Under the pieces are notes generated by a model. That model was not told where the DNA came from. It searched no databases and worked only from the letters and a program-made list of their open reading frames with translations. From positions 1,687-65,686 of the forward strand of contig NZ_LMEY01000023.1 in assembly GCF_001426665.1 (NCBI RefSeq): a stretch of 64,000 bases of DNA. The letters are read 5' to 3'. Shown one piece after another: positions 8,560 through 17,063 of this stretch. How positions within the stretch are numbered: position 1 is the stretch's first letter; the number at the start of each line of letters is the position of its first letter. Position numbers and translations under genes: made by a program. This DNA comes from Rhizobium sp. Root1334 (GTDB lineage: Bacteria > Pseudomonadota > Alphaproteobacteria > Rhizobiales > Rhizobiaceae).

Positions 8560-10074
8560 ATGGAATTCATGAACAAAGAGACGAGCCATCTGCAGCCGGC
8601 TGTGGCAGCTGCTCTGACATCAGCCGAAAGGCTTGATGTTCTGCGCGCGGTCGTACCAGATATGGCTGAATCGGATGCTGATTTCAGCGACCTTGCGGAA
8701 ATCGCTGCCAATCTCTTCGATGCACCCGTCGCATTGGTGACCCTTGTCGATGCTGAAAACCAGTGGTTCAAGGCAGCCAGTGGCGTGAGCGAGACGCAGG
8801 CACCTGCGGCTGATTCCTTCTGTGTGCACACGGTCGCCGGGGCAGTGGATGGCGCATTGGTGGTTGCAGATGCAACTGCAGACGTTCGCTTCTCTAATCA
8901 GCCGCGCGTTACCGGTGAACCCTTCCTGCGGTTTTACGCAGGGGTTCCGCTGGTCATCAACGACCAATCGGTCGGCACGATCTGTGTATTCGATGTCAAG
9001 CCACGCGCCGATCTCGCACCCCATCTTGTTGTTCAGTTGCAACGGCTGTCCCGCATCGCGTCTTCTCTCTTCACCCTGAAGCACGAAGCTCGGCAGCGCG
9101 CCTTGAAGGAAGCCGTGCTGTCCCGCGAGGAGCAGCGGCATGCAATGGCGCTGGATGCGGCAAATGTCGGCAGCTGGCTGTGGGATATCCGCTCGGGCAA
9201 TGTTTCCTGCAACGGGCCAATGCTGCGGATGTTCGGCATGCCATCCGCCAAAAATGTCCAGGCCCGCGATATTTTTAGTGCCATTCACCCCGAGGACCGC
9301 GTGGCGACCCTGTCGAAGTTCCGGTCCGCCATGACGCACGACCAGGAATATGACGGCACCTTCCGGGTTGCATCGACGGGACGCTGGCTGCTTGGCCGCG
9401 GCCGTGTTCACGAGCGCGATGCCGAGGGCAAGGCGACTGTTTTTCTCGGAATCAATGTCGATGTGACTGAGGAACAGGGAGCGACCCAGCGGACCCGGCT
9501 TTTGCTGCGCGAACTCAATCACCGCGTCAAGAATACGTTGGCCATGCTGCAATCCCTGGCGCGCCAGACGCTGCGGCAGACAAGTGACCCGCAAGAATTC
9601 ATGATCGCCTTTGCCGGGCGGCTGCAGGCAATTTCCGAAGCGCATGGGCTGCTTTCGGACCATGAATGGGGTGAAATCCGCCTGTCGGCTTTGTTGGCCA
9701 AACAACTGGCGCCGCATGTCCGGGATTATGCGAAACAGATCGAGGTCCACAAGGACGAGATCCTGCTTGGACCGGATCAGGCTGTTGGACTGGGGCTCGT
9801 CCTGCACGAACTGGCAACCAATGCGGCGAAATACGGATCGCTGTCGGTTTATGGCGGCCGGGTGGTTTTAACCGCCCGTAGTGTCGATGAAGAGGGCCGC
9901 CGTGTCCTGCATATGACCTGGACGGAGGTCGATGGGCCGCCAGTCGAGGAGCCGAAACGGCGCGGTTTTGGCTCTATCCTGATCGAACGCAGCCTGGACA
10001 AGGTGATGGGCAGTTCGGTGAAGGTCGAGTATCTACCGGCAGGCTTGACCGCGATTGTCCGCCTGCCGCTCTGA
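8560..10074 (+). CDS. GAF-PAS-HWE sensor histidine kinase
   Basis: Histidine kinase of about 504 residues. A GAF domain covers roughly 25-175 (VTLVDAENQWFKA, FYAGVPL), a PAS/PAC region 190-305 (DAANVGSWLWD, INVDVTEE), then the HWE dimerisation motif LLRELNHRVKN with acceptor His near 321, and an ATPase domain with HELATNAAKYGSLS. No LOV cysteine motif or transmembrane segment is seen. The frame is open to 8470; ATG 8560 is chosen because the GAF homology starts soon after (ATG 8569 also possible). Lying directly after ecfG, it is a second candidate input kinase for PhyR. The 169-bp gap before it shows no clear GGAAC box. Confidence 0.86.
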   Translation: MEFMNKETSHLQPAVAAALTSAERLDVLRAVVPDMAESDADFSDLAEIAANLFDAPVALVTLVDAENQWFKAASGVSETQAPAADSFCVHTVAGAVDGALVVADATADVRFSNQPRVTGEPFLRFYAGVPLVINDQSVGTICVFDVKPRADLAPHLVVQLQRLSRIASSLFTLKHEARQRALKEAVLSREEQRHAMALDAANVGSWLWDIRSGNVSCNGPMLRMFGMPSAKNVQARDIFSAIHPEDRVATLSKFRSAMTHDQEYDGTFRVASTGRWLLGRGRVHERDAEGKATVFLGINVDVTEEQGATQRTRLLLRELNHRVKNTLAMLQSLARQTLRQTSDPQEFMIAFAGRLQAISEAHGLLSDHEWGEIRLSALLAKQLAPHVRDYAKQIEVHKDEILLGPDQAVGLGLVLHELATNAAKYGSLSVYGGRVVLTARSVDEEGRRVLHMTWTEVDGPPVEEPKRRGFGSILIERSLDKVMGSSVKVEYLPAGLTAIVRLPL

Positions 10075-10093
10075 AAAAATCTTTTGCTCTTTC

Positions 10094-10525
10094 TCAAGAC
10101 TGGTCACTGTCGCCAGACTTTCGCATCAGTCCAAGGACTGTACCCACGCCGACCGCAAGACCTGCGGCCAGAAGCGGCTGCTTGCGGAACAGTGTCAACG
10201 CTGTGGCAATCGCAAAAGTGGTTTGCGCCTGCGATCGGCGGCGCTTTTCGGCGGCGACGCGCTTATCGCGTGCATTGAGCGCATAGATGAGGCCGATAAT
10301 GATGAGGCCGATAACGATGGAGATCGCTGCCAGGATGATGGTGGCTTTCAAGGGCGTGTAGAGTGCACTCAAATAAATCGCGCCTGCGACGAGTGCGAAG
10401 ATGTAGGCAGTGAGGAAGAACAGCGACGCCACAGCCCACATCGCGCCATTGCGCCTGTAGCGCGAGACGGTAGCGCTCACATCCGTCACGACAAGCGCCG
10501 AAAGCATTGCGGCCAGAGGACCCAT
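10094..10525 (-). CDS. Phage-holin-family (holin-X-like) membrane protein
   Basis: Protein of 143 residues with two hydrophobic segments in the first two thirds (MWAVASLFFLTAYIFALVAG and TIILAAISIVIGLIIIGLIY) and a third short one near the C-terminus (PLLAAGLAVGVGTVLGL). This fits the DUF1469/holin-X group often paired with DUF883 proteins; despite the name there is no prophage here. The ATG at 10525 has GGAG seven bases upstream; a GTG at 10549 is also in frame. It follows the DUF883 gene by 113 bp, where a GC hairpin (10599-10622) may attenuate. Probably in the EcfG regulon through the promoter at 11132. Confidence 0.7.
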   Translation of the reverse strand: MGPLAAMLSALVVTDVSATVSRYRRNGAMWAVASLFFLTAYIFALVAGAIYLSALYTPLKATIILAAISIVIGLIIIGLIYALNARDKRVAAEKRRRSQAQTTFAIATALTLFRKQPLLAAGLAVGVGTVLGLMRKSGDSDQS

Positions 10526-10638
10526 TTTTTTCTCCAGGAGGGAGTTCACAAAGGCAGGATGACAACCGTATTGTTTCGCCAGCCTCTGACAGGAAAGCAG
10601 GCGGCCTTTTGGACTGCCGCCTGTCTCAATCGCTTTGT

Positions 10639-11028
10639 TTATCGGCGGATCATGGAAGCAACCAGCAGGCCGAGGGCCGCAGCGGCGCCCAAAGTTGCAA
10701 CAGGGTGCTGGCGGACGGTCCGGCGAACCTGTTTCTCTGTCACCGAGTAGCGGCTGCGCAATTCGGCAAACAGCGCTTCGGCATTTTCCAAAAGATCCTG
10801 GAGCCCGGCTTCCGCTTGGTCACGTGCATCATGAGCCCGCTCGCGAACGTCCTTGGATGCTTCAGAGGCCCTTGAACGCACATCTCTCGAAGCGTCGGCG
10901 CCGCGTTGGGACAGAAGCTTGGCCAGTGAAGCGATCTCGTCACGGATTTCGCTGATCTGATCTTCAATCGGGGCATCGAGAAGGCTGCCATTGCGCTTCC
11001 TTGCGCCGGAAAAGAGACCTGTGGCCAT
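10639..11028 (-). CDS. DUF883 (ElaB/YqjD-like) envelope stress protein
   Basis: Protein of 129 residues with a long charged amphipathic helix (about 22-95, rich in Ala, Arg, Asp, Glu; repeated SRDVRSRASEASKDVRERA pattern) and one C-terminal membrane helix ATLGAAAALGLLVASM. That is the ElaB/YqjD/DUF883 architecture of stationary-phase inner-membrane proteins in enterobacteria. AGGAG lies seven bases before the ATG. A perfect EcfG promoter lies about 100 bp upstream, so it is likely a general-stress gene. Its biochemical role is unknown. Confidence 0.75.
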   Translation of the reverse strand: MATGLFSGARKRNGSLLDAPIEDQISEIRDEIASLAKLLSQRGADASRDVRSRASEASKDVRERAHDARDQAEAGLQDLLENAEALFAELRSRYSVTEKQVRRTVRQHPVATLGAAAALGLLVASMIRR

Positions 11029-11131
11029 GAATAAACTCCTTCGTGCGTCGGAACCGGAGGTTCAAGCCGTATCCCGATGTGCTGTCGTGCCGGCAAGTGA
11101 CATCGTCACCGTGTCAGCGGTTCGCCACATC

Positions 11132-11156
11132 AACGCGCAAGTTGGAATTTGGTTCC
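11132..11156 (-). promoter_or_regulatory. EcfG promoter of the DUF883-holin genes
   Basis: Minus-strand GGAAC (11156-11152), 16 bases, CGTT (11135-11132). Perfect consensus, 104 bp upstream of the DUF883 ATG, and just beyond the 3' end of hmuV, which is transcribed in the same direction, so some hmu read-through is also possible. Confidence 0.78.
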
Positions 11157-11171
11157 ATAGTTCGAAGTGAT

Positions 11172-11957
11172 CTAGGCTGCCGTATGGGGCAGCACGAACG
11201 GGACATTGCCCGGCGGTGTTGCGTTGACCCGCATTGCGCAACCGAACACCGCTTCCATCACCGCATCTGTCATCACCTCGTTCGGATGCCCCGTCGCATG
11301 GACCCGTCCGGCCTTCATCATGATCATCCTGTCGGCAAACATCGCCGTCAGATTGAGGTCGTGCATGATGGCGATGACGCCGCCGCCGCGTTCGCAAAAA
11401 TCCTTGGCCAGCCGCATGATGGTCAACTGATGGCGGATATCGAGGTTCGATACCGGCTCATCCAGCAACAGGAAGGCGGGTTCGCCATGCTGGACCGGTT
11501 CCCAGATCTGGCAGAGCGCCCGCGCCAGCTGAACACGCTGCTGCTCGCCGCCGGAAAGCTCTTGGTAGAAGCGACCGGCAAAACCGGACAGGTCGACGGC
11601 TTCAAGCGCATCGCGGGCAATCCGGTCGGTATCGGCGGCATCCGCTTTTGCTCCGACCGACAGGCCCATGCGGACGATTTCTCGCACGGTGAACGGAAAG
11701 GAAATGACGGTGGATTGCGGCAGTACGGCCCGTTTCAATGCCAGTTCCCAGGGCTTCAACGTCGTGATGTTATGACCGTTGATGCTGACGGTGCCGTCAT
11801 AGGGGATTTCACCGGCAATGGCCTTGAGGCTGGTGGTCTTGCCGGAGCCGTTCGGCCCGACGATCGCCGTCAACTGTCCGGCCGTAGCCTCGATATTGAC
11901 GCCGTGCAGCACCTGCGTGCCGGAAAGCCGGACGGAGAGATTACTGGCCTTGATCAT
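11172..11957 (-). CDS. hmuV: Haemin ABC transporter ATP-binding protein
   Basis: ABC ATPase of 261 residues, the usual HmuV/BhuV size. Walker A is GPNGSGKTT (residues 34-42), signature LSGGEQQRVQLARAL, Walker B FLLLDEPVSNLD, and the H-loop IMHDLNL. It powers import of haem across the inner membrane with HmuU. It is the last gene of the hmuPSTUV operon, 3 bp after hmuU. Gene order and neighbours make haem rather than siderophore or cobalamin the likely substrate. Confidence 0.92.
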   Translation of the reverse strand: MIKASNLSVRLSGTQVLHGVNIEATAGQLTAIVGPNGSGKTTSLKAIAGEIPYDGTVSINGHNITTLKPWELALKRAVLPQSTVISFPFTVREIVRMGLSVGAKADAADTDRIARDALEAVDLSGFAGRFYQELSGGEQQRVQLARALCQIWEPVQHGEPAFLLLDEPVSNLDIRHQLTIMRLAKDFCERGGGVIAIMHDLNLTAMFADRMIMMKAGRVHATGHPNEVMTDAVMEAVFGCAMRVNATPPGNVPFVLPHTAA

Positions 11958-11960
11958 GGT

Positions 11961-13070
11961 CTAAAGCCCCATATGGGAGCGGCCGCGCAGCAGGATCCAT
12001 AGGAAGAACGGCGCGCCGGCAAAAGCGGTGATGATGCCGATCGGCAATTCGGCCGGCGGAACGATGGTGCGGGCGATCATATCGGCAAAGATCAGCAATG
12101 TGCCGCCGAGCAGCGCCGATGCGGGCAAAAGATACCGGTGGTCAGGCCCGATCACCATTCTCAGCACGTGCGGAACGACAATGCCGACAAAGCCGATACC
12201 GCCGCTGACGGCAACCGAAGCGCCGGTGGAGGCCGCGACGCTGACGATGGCGATGTTCTTCAGCCGCTGAACCGGAATGCCCATGTGGAAGGCCGCGGCT
12301 TCTCCAAGCGTCAGGGCGTTGAGGCCGCGCGCCAAAAAGGGAACAACTGCGAGCGATACAAGAATGATCGGACCGGCCGACAGGATTTTCATCCAGTTGG
12401 CGCCGGCCAACGAACCGAGACCCCAAAATGTCAGGTCGCGCAACTGCTTGTCGTCGGCCATGAAAATCAGAACGCCGGTGACGGCACCGGCCAGAGCGCC
12501 GAGTGCGATACCGGCGAGCAGCATGGTTGCCACCGATGTCTGGCCGCTGCGGGTAGCAATCTTGTAGAGCAGCAACGTGGTGATGAGACCGCCGACGAAG
12601 GCCGCAACCGGCAGTGCATAGAAGCCGAAGATTGCAAACAGCGGGCCGAAAAACGAACTGCCAAGCACGATCAGCAACACGGCACCAAGGCTGGCACCAG
12701 AAGAAACGCCGACCAGACCCGGGTCCGCCAGCGGATTGCGGAAGAGGCCCTGCATCACGGCGCCAGAGACGGCCAGCGACGCGCCGACCATCAGACCGAG
12801 TACGGCGCGCGGCAGGCGAATATCGAGAATGATGATACGATCGCGCACGCTTAAAGCCTGCTCGGCGCCCTCCATACCCAGGAGCCAACGCAGGACGTTA
12901 CTGAGTGAGGCATCGGCTGCCCCGGTCATGATCGATGCTGCGAACATCGCTGCAGCGACCACCATGAGCACAAAGATGAGCAACTGGGCGAGCCGTGAAC
13001 GGTCGCCCAGTTGCCAATCGGATTTCAAGCGTGCCGCAAAAGACTGCGACCGGCCGTCACCCATTACCAT
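11961..13070 (-). CDS. hmuU: Haemin ABC transporter permease
   Basis: FecCD/BtuC-type permease of about 369 residues with roughly nine to ten hydrophobic helices. The family segments DIRLPRAVLGLMVGASLAVSG, GNPLADPGLVGVSSGA-like (here RNPLADPGLVGVSSGAS) and GGIGFVGIVVPHVLR are present. The frame is open to 13112, but the ATG at 13070 starts immediately after the hmuT stop at 13072, so coupled translation is more likely; ATG 13064 is also available. It forms the haem channel with HmuV. Confidence 0.9.
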   Translation of the reverse strand: MVMGDGRSQSFAARLKSDWQLGDRSRLAQLLIFVLMVVAAAMFAASIMTGAADASLSNVLRWLLGMEGAEQALSVRDRIIILDIRLPRAVLGLMVGASLAVSGAVMQGLFRNPLADPGLVGVSSGASLGAVLLIVLGSSFFGPLFAIFGFYALPVAAFVGGLITTLLLYKIATRSGQTSVATMLLAGIALGALAGAVTGVLIFMADDKQLRDLTFWGLGSLAGANWMKILSAGPIILVSLAVVPFLARGLNALTLGEAAAFHMGIPVQRLKNIAIVSVAASTGASVAVSGGIGFVGIVVPHVLRMVIGPDHRYLLPASALLGGTLLIFADMIARTIVPPAELPIGIITAFAGAPFFLWILLRGRSHMGL

Positions 13071-13071
13071 T

Positions 13072-14022
13072 TCACTGCGAGGCATTCGGCTTTTTTCCGT
13101 AGATGGCTGCATTGAGTTCGCGCACCGTGCTTGCGGTGCGCGGACCGAAGCCCAGCATATGCAGGCCGTCCATACGGATGACCGTCCTGGTCTTTGCCGC
13201 AGGGGTCAGGCTCAGGGCCGGATGGCCAAACAATTCATCGTCGCTGGCGGCATGGCCGCCGCTGCGGGTCATCATCAAGACAACATCGGGCTTTGCTTCG
13301 ATGATCGCTTCGTCGGTCAGCGGCTTGTAGCCCTGGAATGTGCCGGTGGCGTTGATGGCGCCGGAGAGAGCGATGATGCCATCGGCAGCCGTTCCCGTAC
13401 CGGATGCCATGATCTTGCCGCCCTGCGTGCTGAGGATGAAGATCACGCGCTTGCGTTCGCCTTCCGGACGCTTGGCGGCGTCGGTCACGGCTGCGTCGAG
13501 ATCCACCTTCACCTGACCGGAAAGGGCGGCTGCCTTCTCCGGCACGCCGAGGAAGTCGCCGACAGCGCGGATTTTCAGGAGAATGCCTTCACGGTCATAG
13601 GTTTCCGGAACGGTCTGGAAGGGAATATTGGCGTCTTTCAGAACAGCCAGTGTTTCGGCGGGGCCACTGCCTTCGACAGCGATGATGGCGCTCGGATTGA
13701 TGGCGATCACGCCTTCCGGGGATAGTTGCCGCATGTAGCCGACATCGGGAAGCTTGGTAGCCGCTTCCGGATAGAGACTGGTCGAGTCGCGGCCGACGAG
13801 CTTTCCTTCTTCACCAAGCGCGTAGATGATCTCGGTGATGGCGCCCCCGACGGAAACGAGCCGGGACGTGTCGGCCTTCTGCATTTCCTGTGCGACGGCG
13901 GTACGGACGAACGATGCACCATCCGGCAGGACTGCCGGCAGTACGAAGGGGGTGGAGACCGCGAAAATCGCCAGCGCCAGCTCCCAGGAACGCAGCCGGC
14001 GGAAATCATAGAGAGCTTTCAT
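13072..14022 (-). CDS. hmuT: Haemin periplasmic binding protein
   Basis: Class III solute-binding protein of 316 residues with an N-terminal signal sequence (ELALAIFAVSTPFVLPAVL). The mature part begins with the family pattern TSRLVSVGGAITEIIYALGE and keeps VGRDSTSLYPE near the ligand site. ATG 14022 with GAAGGA upstream is chosen; the frame is open to 14154 inside hmuS, but that extension would precede the signal peptide. It delivers haem from the TonB-dependent receptor to HmuUV. The receptor gene is not in this window. Confidence 0.92.
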   Translation of the reverse strand: MKALYDFRRLRSWELALAIFAVSTPFVLPAVLPDGASFVRTAVAQEMQKADTSRLVSVGGAITEIIYALGEEGKLVGRDSTSLYPEAATKLPDVGYMRQLSPEGVIAINPSAIIAVEGSGPAETLAVLKDANIPFQTVPETYDREGILLKIRAVGDFLGVPEKAAALSGQVKVDLDAAVTDAAKRPEGERKRVIFILSTQGGKIMASGTGTAADGIIALSGAINATGTFQGYKPLTDEAIIEAKPDVVLMMTRSGGHAASDDELFGHPALSLTPAAKTRTVIRMDGLHMLGFGPRTASTVRELNAAIYGKKPNASQ

Positions 14023-14032
14023 GACCGTTCCT

Positions 14033-15091
14033 TCAGGCCGCTTCGGTGATGTCGAGCCGTGCGAGATTTTCCATGACGGCGCGCCATTCCTCGCGTTCGG
14101 CAAAGCCTTCCTTACGCTTGCCAAAGAACTGGATGACCATGTCGCCCTTGGCATCGAGTGCTTCGAGCGAGGTTACATGGCCGTCGGCGGTCGGCTTGCG
14201 AACCGCCCAGACTTCGGCCAGGTGATCGCTGCGCAGGTGCAGATGCAATGTCGGATCCATGATGTTGAGCCACGGCCCCATCGTCTGGATATTGGCGACC
14301 GGTCCCGAATGGATCTGGATGATGCCGTGATTGCCGACGAAACACATGATCGGAACTTCGATCCTGGCCGCTTCGCGCAGCATCGCTTCGACAGCTTCGG
14401 GCTGCAGCTTCCAGGCATAGTCTTCGCCAACCGATTGCAGCGCCTCGCGGCGGCCGACTTTCAGCTTGCGCAGCAATCCATGAAACTGATGCGTATCGGT
14501 CATCTTGCTCCACTCGTCACGCAGCGCCGCCACATCGACTGGCGTTGTTTCGCTTTCGGCAATGCTCTCGACCTTGGCCTCAGGGATAAAATTCTGTGAC
14601 TGATCCTCAAGCCGGAATGCTTCGACGATGCTGTGATAGGCGTCGAGATTGGAAGCCGGGCGCAGGTGTATCTTGTGGACGGCTGTTCCCTGCTTGTCGA
14701 AGAACTGCAGGCTGCGGCGCACGTCGTCACCATCGGTCTTGGTCACGGCAAAGCCATGGGCCCAGGCGCCCGGAAAAATGCGCAGGTCGATATTTTCGCC
14801 AAGTACGATCGAGGCGTGTTTGCCGGGGGTGATGTTTTCAAAGACGCCGATCTTTTCGTGAACCGCACTTTCGTTGCGGGTAAGCGCCATCACTTCACCA
14901 AGTTCCGCCGCCCGTTCCAGAAAGCGATTGGCGCTGCCATCGATGCGAATGCTGGTCAGGCCGCATTCCGCGGCGACGAGGGCTGCTTCCGAAATGCCAA
15001 GCTGAGCCGCGATGTCGCGCTCGCGCATCTTCGGATTGGCGGCCCGGTAGGCGCGGATTTCGGATGGAGTCGAGCGGGATGTCTGGGTCAT
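14033..15091 (-). CDS. hmuS: Haemin-degrading / haem-trafficking factor
   Basis: HmuS/HemS/ChuX-family cytoplasmic haem-binding protein of 352 residues with the duplicated fold: the two halves each carry a related segment (AVHEKIGVFENITPGKHASI in the first, NHGIIQIHSGPVANIQTMGP in the second). The motif NLMDPTLHLH-like (here NIMDPTLHLHLR) is typical. The N-terminus IRAYRAANPKMRERDIAAQL matches the family. It accepts imported haem and passes it on or aids degradation. It follows hmuP by 9 bp. Confidence 0.93.
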   Translation of the reverse strand: MTQTSRSTPSEIRAYRAANPKMRERDIAAQLGISEAALVAAECGLTSIRIDGSANRFLERAAELGEVMALTRNESAVHEKIGVFENITPGKHASIVLGENIDLRIFPGAWAHGFAVTKTDGDDVRRSLQFFDKQGTAVHKIHLRPASNLDAYHSIVEAFRLEDQSQNFIPEAKVESIAESETTPVDVAALRDEWSKMTDTHQFHGLLRKLKVGRREALQSVGEDYAWKLQPEAVEAMLREAARIEVPIMCFVGNHGIIQIHSGPVANIQTMGPWLNIMDPTLHLHLRSDHLAEVWAVRKPTADGHVTSLEALDAKGDMVIQFFGKRKEGFAEREEWRAVMENLARLDITEAA

Positions 15092-15100
15092 GTGTCTGGC

Positions 15101-15274
15101 CTATTTGTTCAGAATAAGTTTGCCCTGGCGGGTGATCTTCATGCGGTAGATCGCGCCTTCATGTGCAATGAGGATTTCGTTTGCGCCCCGGAAAAGCTCC
15201 CGGCTTTCAACGATGCGCTGCGTCTGGCCTGCCGGCACGACGGCCGGCGCGGCATCTGATTCATTCGGTGTCAC
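15101..15274 (-). CDS. hmuP: Haemin uptake protein HmuP/HemP
   Basis: Small gene, 57 codons, with GTG start at 15274 (GGAAAC upstream). The C-terminal half carries the HemP/HmuP family core: ESRELFRGANEILIAHEG, then YRMKITRQGKLILNK to the end. In rhizobia HmuP is a co-regulator required for haem-receptor and hmu expression under low iron. It is the first gene of the operon, 9 bp ahead of hmuS and about 80 bp after an iron box. It is below usual ORF length cut-offs and easily missed. Confidence 0.88.
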   Translation of the reverse strand: MTPNESDAAPAVVPAGQTQRIVESRELFRGANEILIAHEGAIYRMKITRQGKLILNK

Positions 15275-15352
15275 AGGTTTCCGGTCCTGATCATGCGGCC
15301 GAAAAACAAGGGTTTTCCTTCTTCTTTAGCCGGGGCATTGTGATTAGTATCT

Positions 15353-15367
15353 TGACTTCATTACTCA
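15353..15367. promoter_or_regulatory. RirA-like iron-responsive operator (TGA-N9-TCA)
   Basis: TGA (15353-15355), nine bases, TCA (15365-15367): the core of the rhizobial iron-responsive operator bound by RirA. It lies between hmuP (minus) and the exported protein/tonB pair (plus). A possible minus-strand promoter (TTGCGT, 17 bases, TAATGA) overlaps it, so repression of hmuP-SUTV by iron would fit. The short motif could arise by chance; position is the main support. Confidence 0.55.
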
Positions 15368-15501
15368 CCTTTTATTATGGACGCAATACAGGATTTTTTT
15401 AGTCCAGTTTAATCGCCGGGCCGAAATGCGCGGTCGGAGGATCGGGCTGACAGGGGCTGATGGCCGGTTGCGGTACGCCACTCTGTGAGGATGGATAAAC
15501 G

Positions 15502-15939
15502 ATGATGAAATTTGTTAGACTGCTCTCTCTGGCTATTTTGGCGGCTTCGTGTTCTGCCGCGGCGGCTTTAGCGCAGGATGCGGGCACGTCCGGCAATCTG
15601 TCGATCGAGATCAATGATCTTGCGCCATCCGAAAAAGGCTGCAAGTTGACATTCGTGGCAGCGAACGAGCTGCCGCAAGCGCTGTCGAAAGTCTCCTTCG
15701 AATTCGTGCTCTTCGATGAAAAGGGCTTGGTGGAGCGGATGGCCGTCCTCGACTTCCGCGATCTGCCCGCTGGCAAGACGAAGGTTAGGCAGTTTGATCT
15801 GCCCGGAACGAAATGCGAGGCTGTGAAGAGCCTGCTGATCAACGATGCCCCGGTCTGCGCTGGTGACGGTGTTGCCAAGGACGCCTGCATGAAGGCGTTG
15901 AAGACAGGGTCGAAATCCGCTGTTGAGTTGAAGGGCTGA
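15502..15939 (+). CDS. Exported protein of unknown function upstream of tonB
   Basis: Protein of 145 residues with a clear signal peptide (LLSLAILAASCSAAAALAQ, cleavage near residue 25). The mature domain is about 120 residues, beta-rich, with four cysteines (GCKLTF, GTKCEAV, APVCAG, DACMKA) that could form two disulfides in the periplasm. I do not recognise a named family beyond a rhizobial Tat/Sec-exported conserved protein. It lies 25 bp before tonB and opposite the hmu operon behind a shared iron box, so a role in iron or haem uptake is likely but unproven. Confidence 0.7.
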   Translation: MMKFVRLLSLAILAASCSAAAALAQDAGTSGNLSIEINDLAPSEKGCKLTFVAANELPQALSKVSFEFVLFDEKGLVERMAVLDFRDLPAGKTKVRQFDLPGTKCEAVKSLLINDAPVCAGDGVAKDACMKALKTGSKSAVELKG

Positions 15940-15964
15940 TGCGGATTCTGCGTCGGTATCTGTG

Positions 15965-16879
15965 ATGAACAATACGATTAAATGGACCGGAGCGATCTTG
16001 CTGTCGCTATTGGCGCATGCCGGCGCGACGCAGCTGTTTGAGCCCAACGAAAAACCGCCAGAGCAGGCACTGATCGCAGGTGGGGAGGCCATGGAAATAG
16101 CCGTCCTCGGCAACGCGTTCGAAGAGACCGTCCTGGCAGGTGATCCCAGCGAAGCGATCGAACCGGAAGAGGTGGAACCTGAGCCGGTCGAGCCGGAGCC
16201 GATGGAAGTGGCGGAGATAATGCCCGTTCAATCCGAGGTGACTGCGGAGACGCCGACCGATATCGTTCCCACCGAAGCTGACGTCATTCTTCCGGCCGAG
16301 GAAATAGTGCCGGCCACTGCCGAGCAGCCGGAGATCACGGCAACCGTTGCGCCGGTGGAGACCGTCATTCCGGAGGAAAAGCCGGAAATAAAGCCTGAAC
16401 CTGAAAAGAAGCCGGAGCCGAAGAAGGAACCGGACGAGGAAAAACCGAAGAAGAAGCCTGTCCGCAAGAAGGCGGGCGATGCCGGCAAGCAGGTCGAAAC
16501 GGTGACCAAGGGGCAGGCGGATGGGGTCGAAGGTGCTGCCGCCACCGCCAGTACCGGCAAGAAGGGCAAGGCTGCCCAAGAATTCGGAAATGCGGCTGAG
16601 AGCAATTACAAGGGCAAGGTCCGCTCGAAAGTACAGCGGCACTTTCGTTATCCCAAATCGGCAAATCGTGAAGGTTTGGGCGGAACGGTGACGGTGAGCT
16701 TTACGGTATCTGCGAGCGGAGGTGTATCCAGCGTCAGGATTGTCAAGGGATCCGGATCACCGGTGCTTGATGACGCTGCGGTGAGTGCGGTGAAAAAGGC
16801 GGAACCATTTCCTAAAATTCCCGAGGCCGCCAATCGCGGCAGCTGGCCTTTTGTGATCCCGCTCCAGTTCGGCCGTTAG
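15965..16879 (+). CDS. tonB: TonB family energy transducer
   Basis: TonB-like protein of 304 residues. A single N-terminal membrane anchor (GAILLSLLAHAGATQLF) is followed by a long Pro/Glu/Lys-rich periplasm-spanning linker (about 50-190, with repeated EPEPVEPEPME and KPEPEKKPEPKKEP) and the C-terminal TonB domain (KVQRHFRYPKSANREG, VTVSFTVSASGGVSSVRI). It couples the proton motive force to outer-membrane receptors, here most likely for haem and siderophores. ATG 15965 is preferred over the overlapping GTG 15962. exbB/exbD are not nearby. Confidence 0.9.
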   Translation: MNNTIKWTGAILLSLLAHAGATQLFEPNEKPPEQALIAGGEAMEIAVLGNAFEETVLAGDPSEAIEPEEVEPEPVEPEPMEVAEIMPVQSEVTAETPTDIVPTEADVILPAEEIVPATAEQPEITATVAPVETVIPEEKPEIKPEPEKKPEPKKEPDEEKPKKKPVRKKAGDAGKQVETVTKGQADGVEGAAATASTGKKGKAAQEFGNAAESNYKGKVRSKVQRHFRYPKSANREGLGGTVTVSFTVSASGGVSSVRIVKGSGSPVLDDAAVSAVKKAEPFPKIPEAANRGSWPFVIPLQFGR

Positions 16880-16961
16880 TGCCACGTAAGCCCGTTTTGT
16901 CTGGAACATCACGGGCCTACGCCACATCTGGAATACTGCGGCAAAACGCCCGCGGATAATA

Positions 16962-16976
16962 TGACAAAAAAACTCA
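16962..16976. promoter_or_regulatory. RirA-like iron-responsive operator upstream of the haem oxygenase cluster
   Basis: TGA (16962-16964), nine bases (mostly A), TCA (16974-16976), about 88 bp before the DUF2325 gene. It matches the box at 15353 and precedes a cluster that ends in a haem-degrading enzyme, so iron repression is plausible. Confidence 0.5.
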
Positions 16977-17063
16977 TCTTTATACTTTACTCTTTTTATC
17001 AAGTTAAATAGGGTTCCTGCACGATCAGCCGGACGGCCGATTCCGAAACACGCGGAGACTGAC

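Noticed and set aside
10094..10525. Holin-like protein as sign of a prophage
   Set aside because: No other phage gene is near; the family is common in non-phage stress operons.
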